This document shows, one piece after another, positions 35,701 through 48,696 of a DNA stretch of 64,000 bases (position 1 is the stretch's first letter; each line of letters opens with the position of its first letter). The position numbers were made by a program, and so were the translations under genes. Below the pieces are notes generated by a model. It was not told the origin of the DNA. It ran no database searches and saw only the letters and a program-made list of their open reading frames with translations. The DNA is from Lindgomyces ingoldianus (taxonomy: Eukaryota; Ascomycota; Dothideomycetes; Pleosporales; Lindgomycetaceae), in assembly GCF_010093535.1 (NCBI RefSeq), contig NW_022985165.1, positions 2,112,769-2,176,768 on the forward strand, in the 5' to 3' direction.

Positions 35701-37790
35701 CTTAAATTACTAATAGTTCTTTAACTAGCTAAAGAAAGACTTTACTAAAGCTTTAATACTCTACTACTTTAACCTTAAACTACTAATACTTATAGAAGCT
35801 AATGCTTTAGACTACATAGTAGCAGAAGTTCTTTTCTAGACTAAGCTAGATAGAACTATTAAGCCTATTACATACTTCTTAAAAAAAATAAGTCCTATAA
35901 AAAGTAATTATAAAATCTATAATAAAAAATTACTTACTATAGTACACTACTTTAAATAATAGCAACCTAAACTAGAAGGTGCAGCGCATCTAATACAGGT
36001 CCTATCTAACTATAAGAACTTATAGTACTTTATAACTATAAAATAACTTAGCTACTAATAAGCTTATTAGTTTAAATACTTATCTTATTTTAATTTTAAG
36101 ATTACTTATTATTCTAGTTAAGATAAAGAGAAACTAGATGCTTTTATAAAGTAATTCTAAAACATCTTTACTTAAAAAAAAGTGTAAAAAGCTTAACACT
36201 AAACTTTACTTTAACTTAAGCTATTTTTAGACCTTAACTTAAATAAAATAAATTAGATAATTAATTAAATTATTACTAATAAGTATTTAAATAATAAATT
36301 TATCTAAGAAACTTTAGACCTACTTTAAAATAGCGCTAGTTAGTTAAAAAAGGTAACACTAGCTAACTATAAAAACTAAAATAGTAAGCTATATTACTAT
36401 AACTAACTTATAATCTTTAATTTTAATAAACTAAAAATTAAACTACTCTAAATTATACATAACTTACTTATTAAAGAATACCTAGGCAGAGAAAAGACTC
36501 TTAACCTACTACAGAGAGAGTACTACTAGCCCCGCATGTTCTATACTGTACGCTAATATGTATTATGTTGCTATACTTACTGTAAAGTAAAAGCTTTTTA
36601 AAAAAGGTATAATAGCCTACTTAAACTACTTCTAATCTTTAAATAAGCTTAAAAAGATATATTAATTAATTTTATTATAAACCTACTTCTATCTAAAGAG
36701 TACATAAATATTATAGTAGTTATTAATTACTTAACTAAGTATTAACACTTAATACTATGTTTCTCTATAACTGCCCTTAATATAGCCTAGTTATTCTACT
36801 AATACATATAAGTTTACTATAGCCTGCCTAACATAATTATATTAGATAGAGGTACGCAGTTTGTTTTAGCCTTCTAGAATAAACTCTATAAACAGCTCTA
36901 AATTATTTTTTATTTATTTATAGCTTTTTACCTAGAGACTAATAGCTAGACTAAGAACATAAACACTATAATAAAATAAGTTCTATAAGTATACATAAAC
37001 TACTAGTAAAATAACTAGGTAAAATAGTTAGCTATAGCATAGTTTAAAGCTAATAATATAACATTTAAATTAACATAAGTATCTTTATTCTTAGTAAACT
37101 ATAGATACTACTTTTAAATAAAATTTAAACTACTTTTAAATACCCTCTAACTAACTTATTAATCTATATAAGTAATAAATATAAATAGACTTATTAATAA
37201 AATCTAAAATATATCTAAATACATTTATAAAAAGCTTACATAGGCTTAAGCTTTTTAATAAAAGTACATAAACTAATTCTAGACTTCTACCTCTATGTAT
37301 GTAGCTAGCAAGAAGGTCTAGCTAGACACTAGAAATATCTAAATAAACTAATAATTAAAAAAACTTAATTAGAAAAACCTTAGCCTCTTTATAGTAGCTT
37401 ATATAGTCTTATTACATGCTTACTAATTAATCCTACCTAACAGCATAAAGATACACCCTGTGTTTTACATATTATTGCTGCGCTAAGTAGCCTCTAAATC
37501 TAACTATCTACTTAGATAGCTAAACCTACTACCTAAACTTATTATTATAAATAATAAACTAAAATATGTTATAGAAGATATTAAATAAATTTAGTTTAAT
37601 AAAAAAAATGTATTTATAAATACCTTATAAAATAGACTAGATATAATAAACTGTTATAAGAACCTATAGAAGCTCTATAAGAGAACTCTGCAGTAACTTA
37701 ATTTTACACCTAATACTTATCTAAACTAAACTTATACTCTAATAAAGACAACCTAATGCTAGAACTACTAATGTAAAGGATTCCCTTTTT

Positions 37791-37805
37791 AATAAGGGGG
37801 GGGGG
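37791..37805 (+). promoter_or_regulatory. Polypurine tract of gypsy-B copy 2
   Basis: AATAA followed by ten G, three bases before the 3' LTR. This is the position where plus-strand DNA synthesis is primed in LTR retrotransposons. The matching site in copy 1 is a more mutated AG-rich run near 26280-26300. Confidence 0.7.
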
Positions 37806-37808
37806 TAC

Positions 37809-38126
37809 TGTTACAGTATCCTCCCTAGATCCTAGACATAACTATATTAGACGTGTACTAGAGTATTATTAGTGCACGTCTAACATAAACACAACATAAC
37901 ATAGATATAAACTTAAGTATAAACTACCTTAACACTAACTAAACTTAGAATAGGCTTAATTTATACCTAAAGCGCTTAGACTTTTAAGCTAAGTATTTAA
38001 TTACTAATTTCTTTTTAAACCTTCTTGTTCCTTACACAACGTCTTGTACCTACTATAATACCTCACGTAGTAATTAAACTAGACCTCTGTGAAGCTCTAT
38101 AACCTTACTCGTGCACAATCGTGACA
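37809..38126 (+). repeat. 3' LTR of gypsy-B copy 2
   Basis: 318 bp. The inner end starts TGTTACAGTATCCTCCC (mutated) and the outer end finishes GTGCACAATCGTGACA (clean). Confidence 0.88.
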
Positions 38127-38153
38127 CTATAACACTACTACTGTGTATAGATA

Positions 38154-41100
38154 CTAGCAACTTTTTTTTTTATCTAAAAAGTTACCTTTTATACGTGTTA
38201 CTTCCTTTCTGTTTATGTAGGTCTATTTAATTATGTTCTGCCTTTACTCTACTCTATTTATTAGGACTTGCCCTTAGTAATGCTGTGTGTTAAGATAGGC
38301 TAGTTACACTATGTAAATAGCTTTTCTTTTCTTTATCTTTTACTTTCTAAGCCTTACTATATAATCCTTTAGCTTTTTTCTCTTTTTGTACAGTGCTAGC
38401 AGTAACAGATCCTTATAATAAGAAAGATAAGTATGTATAATATAAAAAAAAATAAAATTAAAAAAAATAAGCCTTATATAAAAGTGTTATTAGTCTAGTT
38501 AGTCTAAAGCATCTTTGCGCACAGGATCTAGCTAGTCTACAGATGCTTCTATTTAGACAGAGAGGTAGTTAGTTAGAACTAATAATTAAAAAGCCTAATT
38601 TAGTGTTTTTTTTATATATGCATTTAGTTACTAAGTTATCTTTACTATTAATTTACTTAATTTTAGTAATTTCTTTTTTTTATATAATTTATAGAGTAAT
38701 ATAATATTAATTATAAGTTACTTTTTACTAGTAGTGCTTAGCTTAATAAGGTAATTATATAAAGACCTTAAATCTATATAAATTACTACTAGAATTAGTA
38801 GTAGTTTAAGCATTTATATAATTTACTATAAAGTTATACTAAAAGTAATTACATTATTAAACTCTTTAACTATTTTATATAGTTTACTAGTAAGAACACT
38901 TCTAGTTACTCTTTTATACTTAGTAGAATTCTAGTGTATAATGTTGCCTAGTATTTTAAAGTAGTTACTTTGCTTTATATAGTCTTTATTACTTAATATA
39001 ATTAAAAGTCTTAGCTGTAAGCTAAGGTCTTTATTATTAGTAAATAATTTATTTATAAAAATAAATAGCTTTATATAATTAAGCTATAATAGTAAAAAGG
39101 TAAAACTACACTTACTATTATTTATCTACTATTAAATTTATACATTAAGTGTGTTAATATTATTATATAAAGAGTCTATAGTTTGTGTAGTAATAGACAG
39201 GTTAAACGCTGCCTTTAGTTAATATATAAATATAATGTATGCCTTTTTTACATATAACTTAACATATTATTATATAGCATTCTTATTCTTTAGGTTAATT
39301 ATATAAAAGTAGCTTACTTATTTCTTTTAAGTAAGAACTACTATGTTGCACATAAGTTTAATTTTTTTACTATTAAACTTAATAGGCTGCTTTTTTACTA
39401 AAATAGTTTTACTTTTTATATAAAACTTTGCTTTCTATAGTTTTTTTTTCTCTTTACATAAAAATTTTTATTATAATACTTAAAATATTATCTATTTATA
39501 GGCTAGTAATACTAAAAGTGTGCTTTTTTTTATTAGTAATTAAAAAGTAAGAGTTATATAAAAAGATATGTATGCACAGCTTTTCTTTATAGTAGTTATA
39601 GTATGTCTTAAACTAATATAGTCTTAATTTAGTAGCTCTATATAAGAGTTATACAACCTAGAGTATTATATTTAGTAGAAAGCTCTAGCGCATCTCTTTT
39701 AGTAGCTTTGTGTATAGTGTGCGCATAAGCTTATCTATTAATTAAATGTATACTTATGTAATATTATGTAGTTTAAAATGCATTTTATACATAGCTTTTA
39801 AGCTTACTTTTATAGCTAAAAGTAGTCTCTAGCTTATTCTCTAAATAGTTAGTAATTAAGTAAGAATTTTTTTTCTTTTTATCTAAGTAGCTAGTAAACA
39901 CTAGGCAGGATTTTTTATATAGTTAAGTTATTTTACCTTTTACTTTTTATATAAAGTAAAGGTTAAAAATCTAACCTTTATGCTTTATTAAGTTATATGC
40001 TATAACTTTAAAAGTGCTATTAGTAATTAAAGTGTTTATCTTTATATAGTCTAATTTTTTAAATAGTTTTTTAAGTATAGTAATTATACTATTTATATAA
40101 AGCTTAATAAATAAAGCTTAATTATCTTTTTTTTTTAGGTTAGAAATACCTAGTCTAGACTTTATGCAGGTTTTCTTTACTTTTTACTTTTTTTAGTATT
40201 TATATCTTCTCTTTGCACTAGTGCAGTATTACTATCTTAAGAAGCTTAGTCTATAGTAGGCTTTAGTTCTACTTTTGTAACATTTTTATAAAGCTTTTTT
40301 TTTTCTTTTTAAAAATTTTTTTTTTATATAAAAATTAGTTTATCTAAGTTATTTATTATAAGTAAGTTATTTTTTTATAGTATAGTTTAACCTTTGTATA
40401 TTAAAGCTTTAGTAGGCTATTCTTTCTTTTAATAATAACATTTCTCTCTTTAATACTCTTAATCTTATATAGGCTAGTCTAGCCTTTTTTCTCCCTTTAT
40501 TCTATAATCTTTAAGCTAAGAGAAAGGTTAAGAACTTTATATGTTATAAAGCTATTATAAGTGTTAATTATATAATTAATATTTACTTTTATATAGTCTT
40601 TTTAAAGTATCTTTATTATCTTTTATATAGCACTTGCTTATATAATAATGTTTAGTAATAGTAAAAAGTTTAGGTTAATTTTTAGGTATGCTCTAAAGAC
40701 TAGCAGCGTAGGTACTAGACTGTGCAGGCTAGCTGTGTTGTTTAAAGCCTTAACTGCTATCTATAGAATAGCCTTATTATCTATACAGTTACCTAGCTTA
40801 GTCTTTAGAATGTTAAACACTTGTTAGAGAAGTGCATACACACACTTAACCTTTCTAACTGCCTAATATGCTTCTATAGGCATCTGCCTACATGTAGCTT
40901 CTATAATTTTTATATAAGCTTAAAAATTCTTTAAAGTAAAGTTTATATTAGAGTTATGTATAATGTAGTCTAAAAGTTTTTAATAAGTGTTAATCTAGCA
41001 TTTGCATAGTGCATTCTAAGTATCTTATGTAGACATAGATTTTAGAAATATAGTAGCCTAAAATAATATGTTTATATTAATAACATGTAAAACATTTTTA

Positions 41101-42779
41101 TTATTAATTTATACAACATTAATAATAACTTTATAGTTAAAGTAGGTGTTATTTTTAATTATAAACTTAAATCTTTATAAAGCCTAGTTATATAATTAGC
41201 AGAGGTAGCAGAACTTCTTAATTACTTCTAGCACTGCAGCATTAATGTTGTAGCTAGCGCTAGTTAGCATCTTCTAGAGTTTTTTTATGTAAAAGTGTCT
41301 AAATTAGTAGTAAAGGCAGTAAAGTTCTAATTTAGTAAAGAAAAATATAAATTCTTTTTTACTAATATTAAAAAAAAGTGTCTTTATTTTTATATAATAA
41401 AGATAGTAGTTTTATCTTTATATATAATAACATTTAAAATGTTATTAAAGTATACCTTAAGTTAGTTAGCATTTACTAGTAATAGTAAGAATAGTGTTAG
41501 AGTCTTTAGAATGTAGTATATAACTAGACTAATTAAGTTTTAGATTTATATAGTACTAATTAATTTCTTTAGTATTTAGCTTTTAAAGCTAATATTTATT
41601 TAGCTAAGTGTCTAATTAATTTTTATATATAAGTTTTTTTATATATACACTTTAAGTTAAAACTTGCTAATAGTAAAAATCTTTACTACGCTTATATTCT
41701 ATAGTTTACTTTAGTATACTATATAGTATTAGTTATTAAAAATAAACTGTTTAGCATACTTTTTAGGTTTAATGCTATAGATGTTCTCTTTTATTGCACA
41801 GTATAAATAGGCAGTAAAAGTAAGGTAGTTAACAGCTTTTTTAGCATTTTTACTTTTTTATTTTATTTTCTTTGCATTATATAAATTTTTTTTTAAAGTA
41901 ACCTTTAAAGTTTTAGATATATAAGGTAATAGCTTTATATAATAAAGTTTTATTATAAAAAGTTTTATATAAAGTAATGTACTAGTTCTTTACTTATGTA
42001 TAGTTATTATAAAAGTAGTTTAATAACTAATATTCTTTTTTATAGTAAATAAAGCACTTCTTTATCTGTGTGCAGTTGTCTCTAGATTATAGCTTAAACT
42101 TAAATAAAAATCTTCTATGTTGTTCTTTTTTACACAGAGGGAAGCTTTCTTCTTATTATGTAAACTCTTATTATGCAGAGTTATATTAGTAGTCTGTGTA
42201 GTATATATTAAGCAGTTTCTAGAAGTATTAGTTTACTTTTTAGTTTATAGTAACTTAAAGTAATGCCTATAAGTTGCTAAATAAGGCTTTATATAAAAGC
42301 TTAATAGTAAACATAGCATGTTCTAGTTCTAGTTATCCTTAATAAGCTTATATAATAGCAGTGTGTAGTAAAACATCTCTTTAGAATTTTATTCTTAGTG
42401 CTTTTTATATAAGTATAAGCTTATTAATTATTACTTTAAAAACTTTATATAAACTCTTATTAAAGTTCTTTTATTAATATTATGTAAAAGTTATTATTGT
42501 CTAGTCTGTTTAGTACTAGCTATAGTTTACATTAGTATTAAAGTAACTACTTAAAGTGTTATATAAATGCTTCTAGCTATGTCTAGGGCCTATGTTATGC
42601 ATATAGTACATATTTACCTAACCTTTTAAAATATCTAGAAAGATGTTTATGTACTAAGTTTTTTAGATATTTAGCTATTAACATAAATTAATAAAGATTT
42701 TTATTTTATTTATAAAAATATTATATAGTTAACTTATGTAGTTATTATTCTTTTTTTATGCTTTTTAAAATTATATAAA
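38154..42779 (-). pseudogene. Decayed polyprotein of copia-order element C (integrase, RT, RNase H)
   Basis: The minus strand is read from high to low coordinates. About 40.86-40.92 kb shows IIEAT..QMPIEAY, the VPVEAH.S.G.VERYH integrase region. About 40.687-40.755 kb shows VKALNNTASLHSLVPTLLVF, a block common to fungal retroelement integrases that reads A.NDTAGPDGLVPTLLVFG when intact. About 38.885-38.96 kb shows LGNIIH*NSTKYKRVTRSVL, matching the RNase H-side block GNIIHWSSTKSKRVTRSVLA with W-to-stop and S/C replacements. Intervening frames are full of stops. This relic gives the orientation and the copia-type domain order. Confidence 0.72.
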
Positions 42780-43085
42780 TGTAACGGCGCAGGCAAGACA
42801 ATGGGTCCGAATGCGGTGGGAGTCCACTCAGAGGCATATGGGAGTGCGTGGGGACTCTGAACCTGGGAATGCCATTGACACCTATAGGCCTTGTACGAAA
42901 GGATATCAGAAAACTACCGAGCTAGCTACGGGGCAAGGTGCGACTAAATACATGAGGGAATAGGGGTAACAGCAGGGGGCCGGGCAGAGTCGAGTCAGGG
43001 TCGAGCCAGGGTCGGAGCCGATACGGAGACCCTTCGGATAGGTTCCGGGCGACCCGAGATGGAACGATTCATGAGAATCGTTACA
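42780..43085. repeat. GC-rich solo LTR (family D) inside element C
   Basis: 306 bp from TGTAACGGCGCAGG to GAATCGTTACA, with TG...CA ends and a short inverted terminus (TGTAACG/CGTTACA). It is bordered by ATAAA and ATAAT, an almost perfect 5-bp duplication. It has ordinary GC content and no sign of C-to-T decay, in sharp contrast to its surroundings. No second LTR or interior was seen in the window. Its first 25 bases reappear, mutated, at 176. Confidence 0.65.
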
Positions 43086-43278
43086 ATAATTTTATCTACT
43101 AAAAGTTTTTCTTTAGCAGTTTCCTTCTAGAGTAAAAGTTTATATAAGTTGTAATGTAGTATAGATTGTGTAGGTAGTATTAGTAGTGTATACACTACTG
43201 CAGGCAGTGGTGTGTACAATTAAGGGTGTAGAGCAGGCGTTAGGTAGAGTAGCATGTATTGTTTGTACAGTAATTAGT
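43086..43278 (-). mobile_element. Short interior segment of element C
   Basis: This lies between the solo LTR and gypsy A1. It ends with the TTAGT target of A1 (43274-43278), and its continuation starts at 56312. It holds no readable protein. The plus-strand 86-codon frame starting at 43186 runs across the A1 LTR boundary and is not a gene. Confidence 0.55.
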
Positions 43279-43868
43279 TGTTACGGTCTACGGTTAGACC
43301 AGCGTAACTCCACCGGCAGTGCTCCACAATCTAGCTGGATTGGGGCAGGGCTCGCTTATGGACCAGTCAGGGGACACGGACGCAGCACAGCTGCCTGCGA
43401 TAATGGAGGAATGCGTCGTCTAATAAGAAGACAGGCCGCGAGTTAAGGGAGCTTAAGGGAGCTTAGAGAGCTCTCCTTAGCAGGCTCCTATAAACTCCTC
43501 CTGCTCCCCTTAGCACCTCTATACATGTATATAATCCCTACTTTAAATAAACTTTAAAGAGGTATGTTTAATGTTTAGTTTATTTTTTACATAGACTAAG
43601 TAGTATTTAGCTTTTTAAAGAGCTATAATACTATTTATATATCTTATACTATATATACCTCTAATTCTGTCTAATAGAACTGTTTAACCTAGCCTCTCTA
43701 CTACTGCATATAGGGCAAACTATAATCTAGTCACCCTTCTCTCCTCTAATAGCCTATTAGCCTGTACGTAGGACTGTACACTCTACTAGTTAGCCCCTAT
43801 CTCCTGTCCTACTTTCCTGTAGGAATATTATAAAACCTAAGTGCTTCTACAAAGTAAAAATTATAACA
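43279..43868 (+). repeat. 5' LTR of gypsy A1
   Basis: 590 bp, TGTTACGGTCTACGG to AAATTATAACA. The first 180 bases are GC-rich and clean. Toward the interior the sequence is increasingly mutated compared with the 3' LTR. Confidence 0.92.
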
Positions 43869-46800
43869 TTAAACACTACTTTTTTAAAAAGTATAGATAC
43901 CTTTTAACATAATTTAAATTCTAACATAGCCTACACAGCCTTATTAGAATCTATAGAAGTTTCTACCTAAAGTAAAGCTATTTTAGCAGAATAAATTAAT
44001 TTAATCTAGAATAACATTAAAAAACTTTAGTAGATTAGTAAAAAACTTAGTAAACTAATAAGCCTTTAATAAAAAGTTATAAGCCTTTGCTAAAAAGTAA
44101 TAAAATTATAAACACTTTTTAAACTTTTAAGCCTCTAGAAAGCTACTAACTATGCCTATTAAATTTATAAACTATAAGTAGAGTTAGCAAATATCTAAAA
44201 CATCTTAATAAAAAAAGTAAGTATTATAGCTAAAAAGACTTTAAGACTAGCTTTTTTAAAGCTTTTTAAAAAATTACTAAAGATCTTTACCTATTCTTTA
44301 TAAAATGTTACCTTTATATGTAATATAACAAAGAAGTATTTTAGACTAACATAGAAATAATATTTTAGATAAAACTACACCTAGAAGGCCTACCTATAAT
44401 CTAGTTCTAGCTCTATATAGATAACTAGATAGACTTTAGGGTAAATAGCGCAGCACTTACTTTTAAAACAGAAGAAGTATTTAGCAGTATTAAAATTTTT
44501 AAAGAAGCTCTAATAGCTATTTATAGAACTTTAAACAAGAAAAAAATTACAGCTAATAAATTAAATACTATAAAGTAAAGCAGCAGCCTAGTCTAGAACT
44601 ATATAGTACACTTTAAAAAATAATTAGCTATTTGTAAATAAACAGACTAAAAAGCTCTTTATTGCATGTTCTATAATAGACTAAGCAAAATAGTAAAAGA
44701 TAAATTTATATATAGTAATAAGCTAACTACTTTTAAAAACTTTATTATATAAGTAACAACTTATAATAACTGTTACAGAAAGTGTAAAAAAAAAAAAAAA
44801 GAAACTTTATAAAGACTAAAGTTTATTTCTAAAAAAAAAAAGCTTTTATAATATAATAAAAAACTAATAGACCTTAGTTATGCAAAGCATACACAAAGCC
44901 CCCTCTTTAAAAAGAGCTAAGTTCTAGAACGCAATAGGCTGCTCTTAATAAAGGAATAATAAAAGTAGCTAAAAGACAAAGCCTGCCTAAACTATAAAAA
45001 AGTAAGACATTTTTACTAAAATTACCTAAACTCTTAAAAAGAAAAGAATAAAAATACTACTATAATAATAAAAGCTATTACTGCTAAATACAGCTTTATA
45101 AATAAAGAAATATTAAAAAGATTAGACAACAGCTTTTACTAGTAATGTAAAAAAAACTACTCTTTAAGTAGCTACCTTAAAGTGTATTAGAAAGTAGCTA
45201 TTTAAAACTTTAGTAGCTTAAATATAGTGTTGTAGAACCTTATAATTTTTAAAAGATATAAAAAAGAAACTTAGATCTAAAGATATATTATAAATATTTA
45301 AAAAAAATAGTTTTCTTTCTAAGACTAAACTCTTAGCACTTTAGCAAAGAAGCTTTCTTAACAGTTTTAAAAGTGCAAATGCTAGAAGTGTAGTTTATAG
45401 CATAACTATTTAAGTAATTATATAGTTCTGCTTTACTAGATAAACATTAGTAACAACTACCTTATATTTAACATTATATAGTAAATAGCTAGAGTTAAGT
45501 ATAACATTATAAATAAAAAAAAGTAATAGTAATTTTTTATTAAAATTAAAGACTAAAAACTAGAAGGACTAAGTAAACCTACTAAATTTAAGGTACTAGA
45601 ACTAGTACCTAAAAAGCCTAAAACACTACTACCTAGCCTAGTAATCTCTAGAAAAGCTTTAGTAATGCAACAGAACTATAAACAGTGTGTTCTTTATAAA
45701 AGTAACACCTATAGCACTAATAACTGCTTATAAAAAGGGCACCCCTTACAGTTAGTATAAACACAAGAATACCTACAGTGGACCTAAGAAAGTCCTCTTA
45801 ACATGTTACATAGACCTAATAATTGTCTATACCTCTAGTACTAATGTACACAGTGTTACTGTGTAAAACATTAGAACAACAAACACTAAATAGGCTAGTA
45901 GCCTACATAGAAGAAAAACTATAATAAATGCCTATAGTAAAAAACAGCCTCTGCCTGTAAAACTATAAACTGCTACACTTGTTAAACAGCCCCTCTCTAT
46001 AAACAGAAAAAATAGATAAAGTGTAAAAAATAAAACAACTACAAGTTTTACTACTTTTAATAAAAAGTAGTAAAAAAAAAGACTATCTAATATTACATTA
46101 CCTAGTTAAAGATTATAAGTGTAAAGTAGCTAACTACTATAACTAAGAACACTAGATTTATAAAAAAAAATAAGTTTAATAACAACTTATAAAATATTAA
46201 CCTCTACTTTTTTTTAGATAAAGAAGTTCTCTACAACATATTAGCTATAGTTACAGTAGGATAAGAGGCAGGACACAGCCTAACTACTACCTTTATGTAC
46301 AAAGGATAGCCTAGACTAGCCCTTATAGACAGCAGATGCACTTTTACTACAATAGATAAAGATTAAGTAGATAAATAAAGCATACTATTTTACATAAAAA
46401 AACCTGTTTAAGGTAACCCTTACTAACACATTATTAATTAAGTATAGTAAAAGATAGATTAACTTAGAAACTTATAAAAAAAACTTTAAGACTTTAAACA
46501 TAAAAAATTAAAAGCTTATAAACATACTTTTATTAAAAGAAAAGTATAACATAATTCTAGGCTATAACTAGCTTAGAACACATAACTTTGTAATTAATTA
46601 GAGAATAATAACTATAAAAACCTCTAATAACTACGCATACATAACCTAGTTAGCATGCTATAACAACTAATGCTTAGTTCACAAATAAGTAAAATAGAGT
46701 AGTAGTTACTACCCTAAGAAAAGAAAACTTTAGAAATTCCTTTACTAAGAACTAAAAGCTTAGGTAGTAAGAATAATAAAAAAAGAACTTAAAGAAGTCT

Positions 46801-48413
46801 CTTATAAAGAAATTAAAACTAATAAAAATATAAACTAAATAAAGATCTTTAGAATTTAAGAAGAAAAAAGTATTCTATTTAAATATAAAGATTATAGAGA
46901 TATGTTTAAAACACTAAAAGACTTAGAAGAACTGCTACTACACTAACTATAGAACTATGCTATTAACTTAATAAAGGACTATAACCTAAAAACCTATAAG
47001 CTTCACCCTTTAACAAGAACACAAAAAAAAGCCTTATAAGAGTACATTAACTAAATGTTAGCCTAAGGCTATATCTAGAAAAGTTATAGCTTAGTTGCTT
47101 TAGCTATAGTTTTTATAAAAAAAAATCTAAGTCTACTAGAACTATAAGACTCTAAACAATAACATAATTTAAGACTAGTTTTCTCTACTAATTATATAAA
47201 ACATTATAAACTAATTAAAAGAAACCTAGTACTTTATAAAGTTTAACATATAAAACAAATTTAATAAAATTAAAATAAAAGAGGGAGATAAGTAGCTTAT
47301 AGCATTTAAAACTCTATAAGGACTTTATAAATTATTAGTAATGCTGTTTAGCTTAATAAACGCCTTAGCAATGTTCTAGTAAATTATTAACATAGCTTTT
47401 AACTTATATCTTAATATCTTTACCCTAGTATACCTAGATAACGTCCTTATCTACTTAAAAGATACTCTAGAAGACTATGTATAGAAGGTATAAAAAGTCT
47501 TAGAAAAGCTAAGAGAGTATAGACTCTATCTATAGCTCTTTAAATGCAAATTCTACATTACTAAAACAAAATATTTAAGATTTATAATTAATAAAAAAGA
47601 AATAAAAATTAACGTAGCTAAAGTATAAAAAGTACTTAAGTAGCTAAAACTTATAACAGTTAAAAAAGTTAAAAGATTCCTTAGACTATTAGAATATATT
47701 AGATAAATAATTAAAAACTGCTTAAAAATTACTATACTACTAATAAACACTACTACTAAAAAGTAAGTAATAGCAAAGTTTGTCTAAACACTATAAATAA
47801 ATAAAGCATTTATAGCGCTAAAATAAGCTATAATAGCTAAACTAGTACTAAGGATGTACAACCTACAGCTAGATACTAAGATCTACACAGACGCATCCTT
47901 AGAAGCTAGCAGAGCTGCACTATATTAAAAACAAGAAGACAGAAGATAGCACCTAGTTGCGTACTACTCTACTAAGTTCTTAGGACCTAAAGCTAGCTAC
48001 AGTATACCTAATAAAGAACTAAAAGCTATACTAAACATAGTAAGAGTATAGGCTATAGAACTACATAAAATAGCAAAGCTATTTTAAATTATAACTAACT
48101 ATGTAAATTTAGTTACATTTCTAATAGTAAAGAAACTCTTACTAATGCACATAAGATAAGTAATAAAGCTTATGTAATTTAACTACATTATTAAACATAT
48201 CCTAGAAGCACAAAACTAGTAGGCTAATGCCCTTAGCTGCAGACTAGATTACTTTAATAAAATAAAAAAAGAACTAAGAAATTTACTTTTTTTAAAGAAA
48301 CTAATAAAAGATAAGTCTATAATAAGCCTTAGCTTATAAAGAAACTCTACATGCTTATAGCTGTTAAGTAAGAATAAAAAAAACCTAATTTAAAAATACT
48401 ATAAATCTCTAAT
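43869..48413 (+). pseudogene. Decayed gag-protease-RT-RNase H region of gypsy A1
   Basis: Near 45686-45730 a decayed zinc knuckle reads C.LY..NTYSTNNC, the CX2CX4HX4C pattern with C-to-Y and H-to-Y. At 46322-46339 the protease site reads LIDSRC instead of the usual (I/V)DSG. At 47431-47442 the reverse-transcriptase catalytic box is YLDN in VYLDNVLIY, then KVLEKLREYRLYL and KTKYLRFIINKKEIKI. RNase H shows YTDASLEASRAALY (about 47888) and YYSTKFL...NKELKAI. The substitutions are of the G-to-A/C-to-T type, and stops interrupt every domain. The region ends at the CTAAT target of the copia insertion, between RNase H and integrase. Confidence 0.82.
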
Positions 48414-48664
48414 TGTCAGATTTGCGCACCTACTGTCAAGACAGGAGGAACGCTTGNNNNNNNNNNCATTTTGCAAGCTGGTCGCGCATAGGGCAAGTGC
48501 GCGAGGGACTCGGATCGGCAAAACAAAAAGCCGAGCAACACAAGTAGAGCAGAAAAAGGATTAATAAATTAAGACAATAAATACAATTAATTAATCATCC
48601 TATACATTATATCTAAACCCATCATTTATCTTAGGAAGCCTAGAAACAGTGCTTTAATCTAATA
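48414..48664 (+). repeat. 5' LTR of element E with a 10-N assembly gap
   Basis: It starts TGTCAGATTTGCGC. Ns occupy 48457-48466. Comparison with the 3' LTR shows that they replace 110 bases (53493-53602), including most of a 10-bp tandem array; 251 - 10 + 110 gives exactly the 351 bp of the 3' LTR. The outer half equals the 3' LTR. The inner 100 bp carry about a dozen C-to-T/G-to-A changes, ending TCTAATA instead of TCTGACA. Confidence 0.88.
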
Positions 48665-48696
48665 ATTAAGAGTCTCAGTGCCTCCATTGATACAAA

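Larger units (their letters stand above)
32467..38126 (+). mobile_element. Gypsy-B copy 2, full-length 5.66-kb Ty3/gypsy element (plus strand)
   Basis: 318-bp LTRs lie at 32467-32784 and 37809-38126, with target duplication CTATA at 32462-32466 and 38127-38131. It is the same family as copy 1 but in the opposite orientation. Reverse transcriptase reads PYLDMFC then MYINNILIYSNS near 35330-35380. Near 37560-37680 a decayed segment reads NNKLKYVIEDIK and later CYKNL, the position and rough pattern of an integrase-terminal chromodomain; that is inference. A run of ten G within a purine tract (37791-37805) precedes the 3' LTR. Stops occur throughout. Confidence 0.88.
32209..38153 (-). repeat. Left LTR of element C, split by gypsy-B copy 2
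   Basis: 258 bp (32209-32466) plus 22 bp (38132-38153) equal the 280 bp of the partner LTR. It starts TGTTGAATAGGC, and the split lies at the CTATA target. The right part (ACACTACTACTGTGTATAG) aligns with ACGCTGCTGCTGCGTACAG of the partner, with only C-to-T/G-to-A differences. Confidence 0.82.

Noticed and set aside
23881..38126. Large palindromes taken as inverted duplications of chromosomal DNA
   Set aside because: The arms at 25960/38126 are complete LTR elements with different target duplications, and the short arms at 23881/25738 are transposon terminal repeats.
43186..43446. 86-codon plus-strand frame as a gene
   Set aside because: It crosses the junction between element C and the gypsy A1 LTR (43279), so it is accidental.
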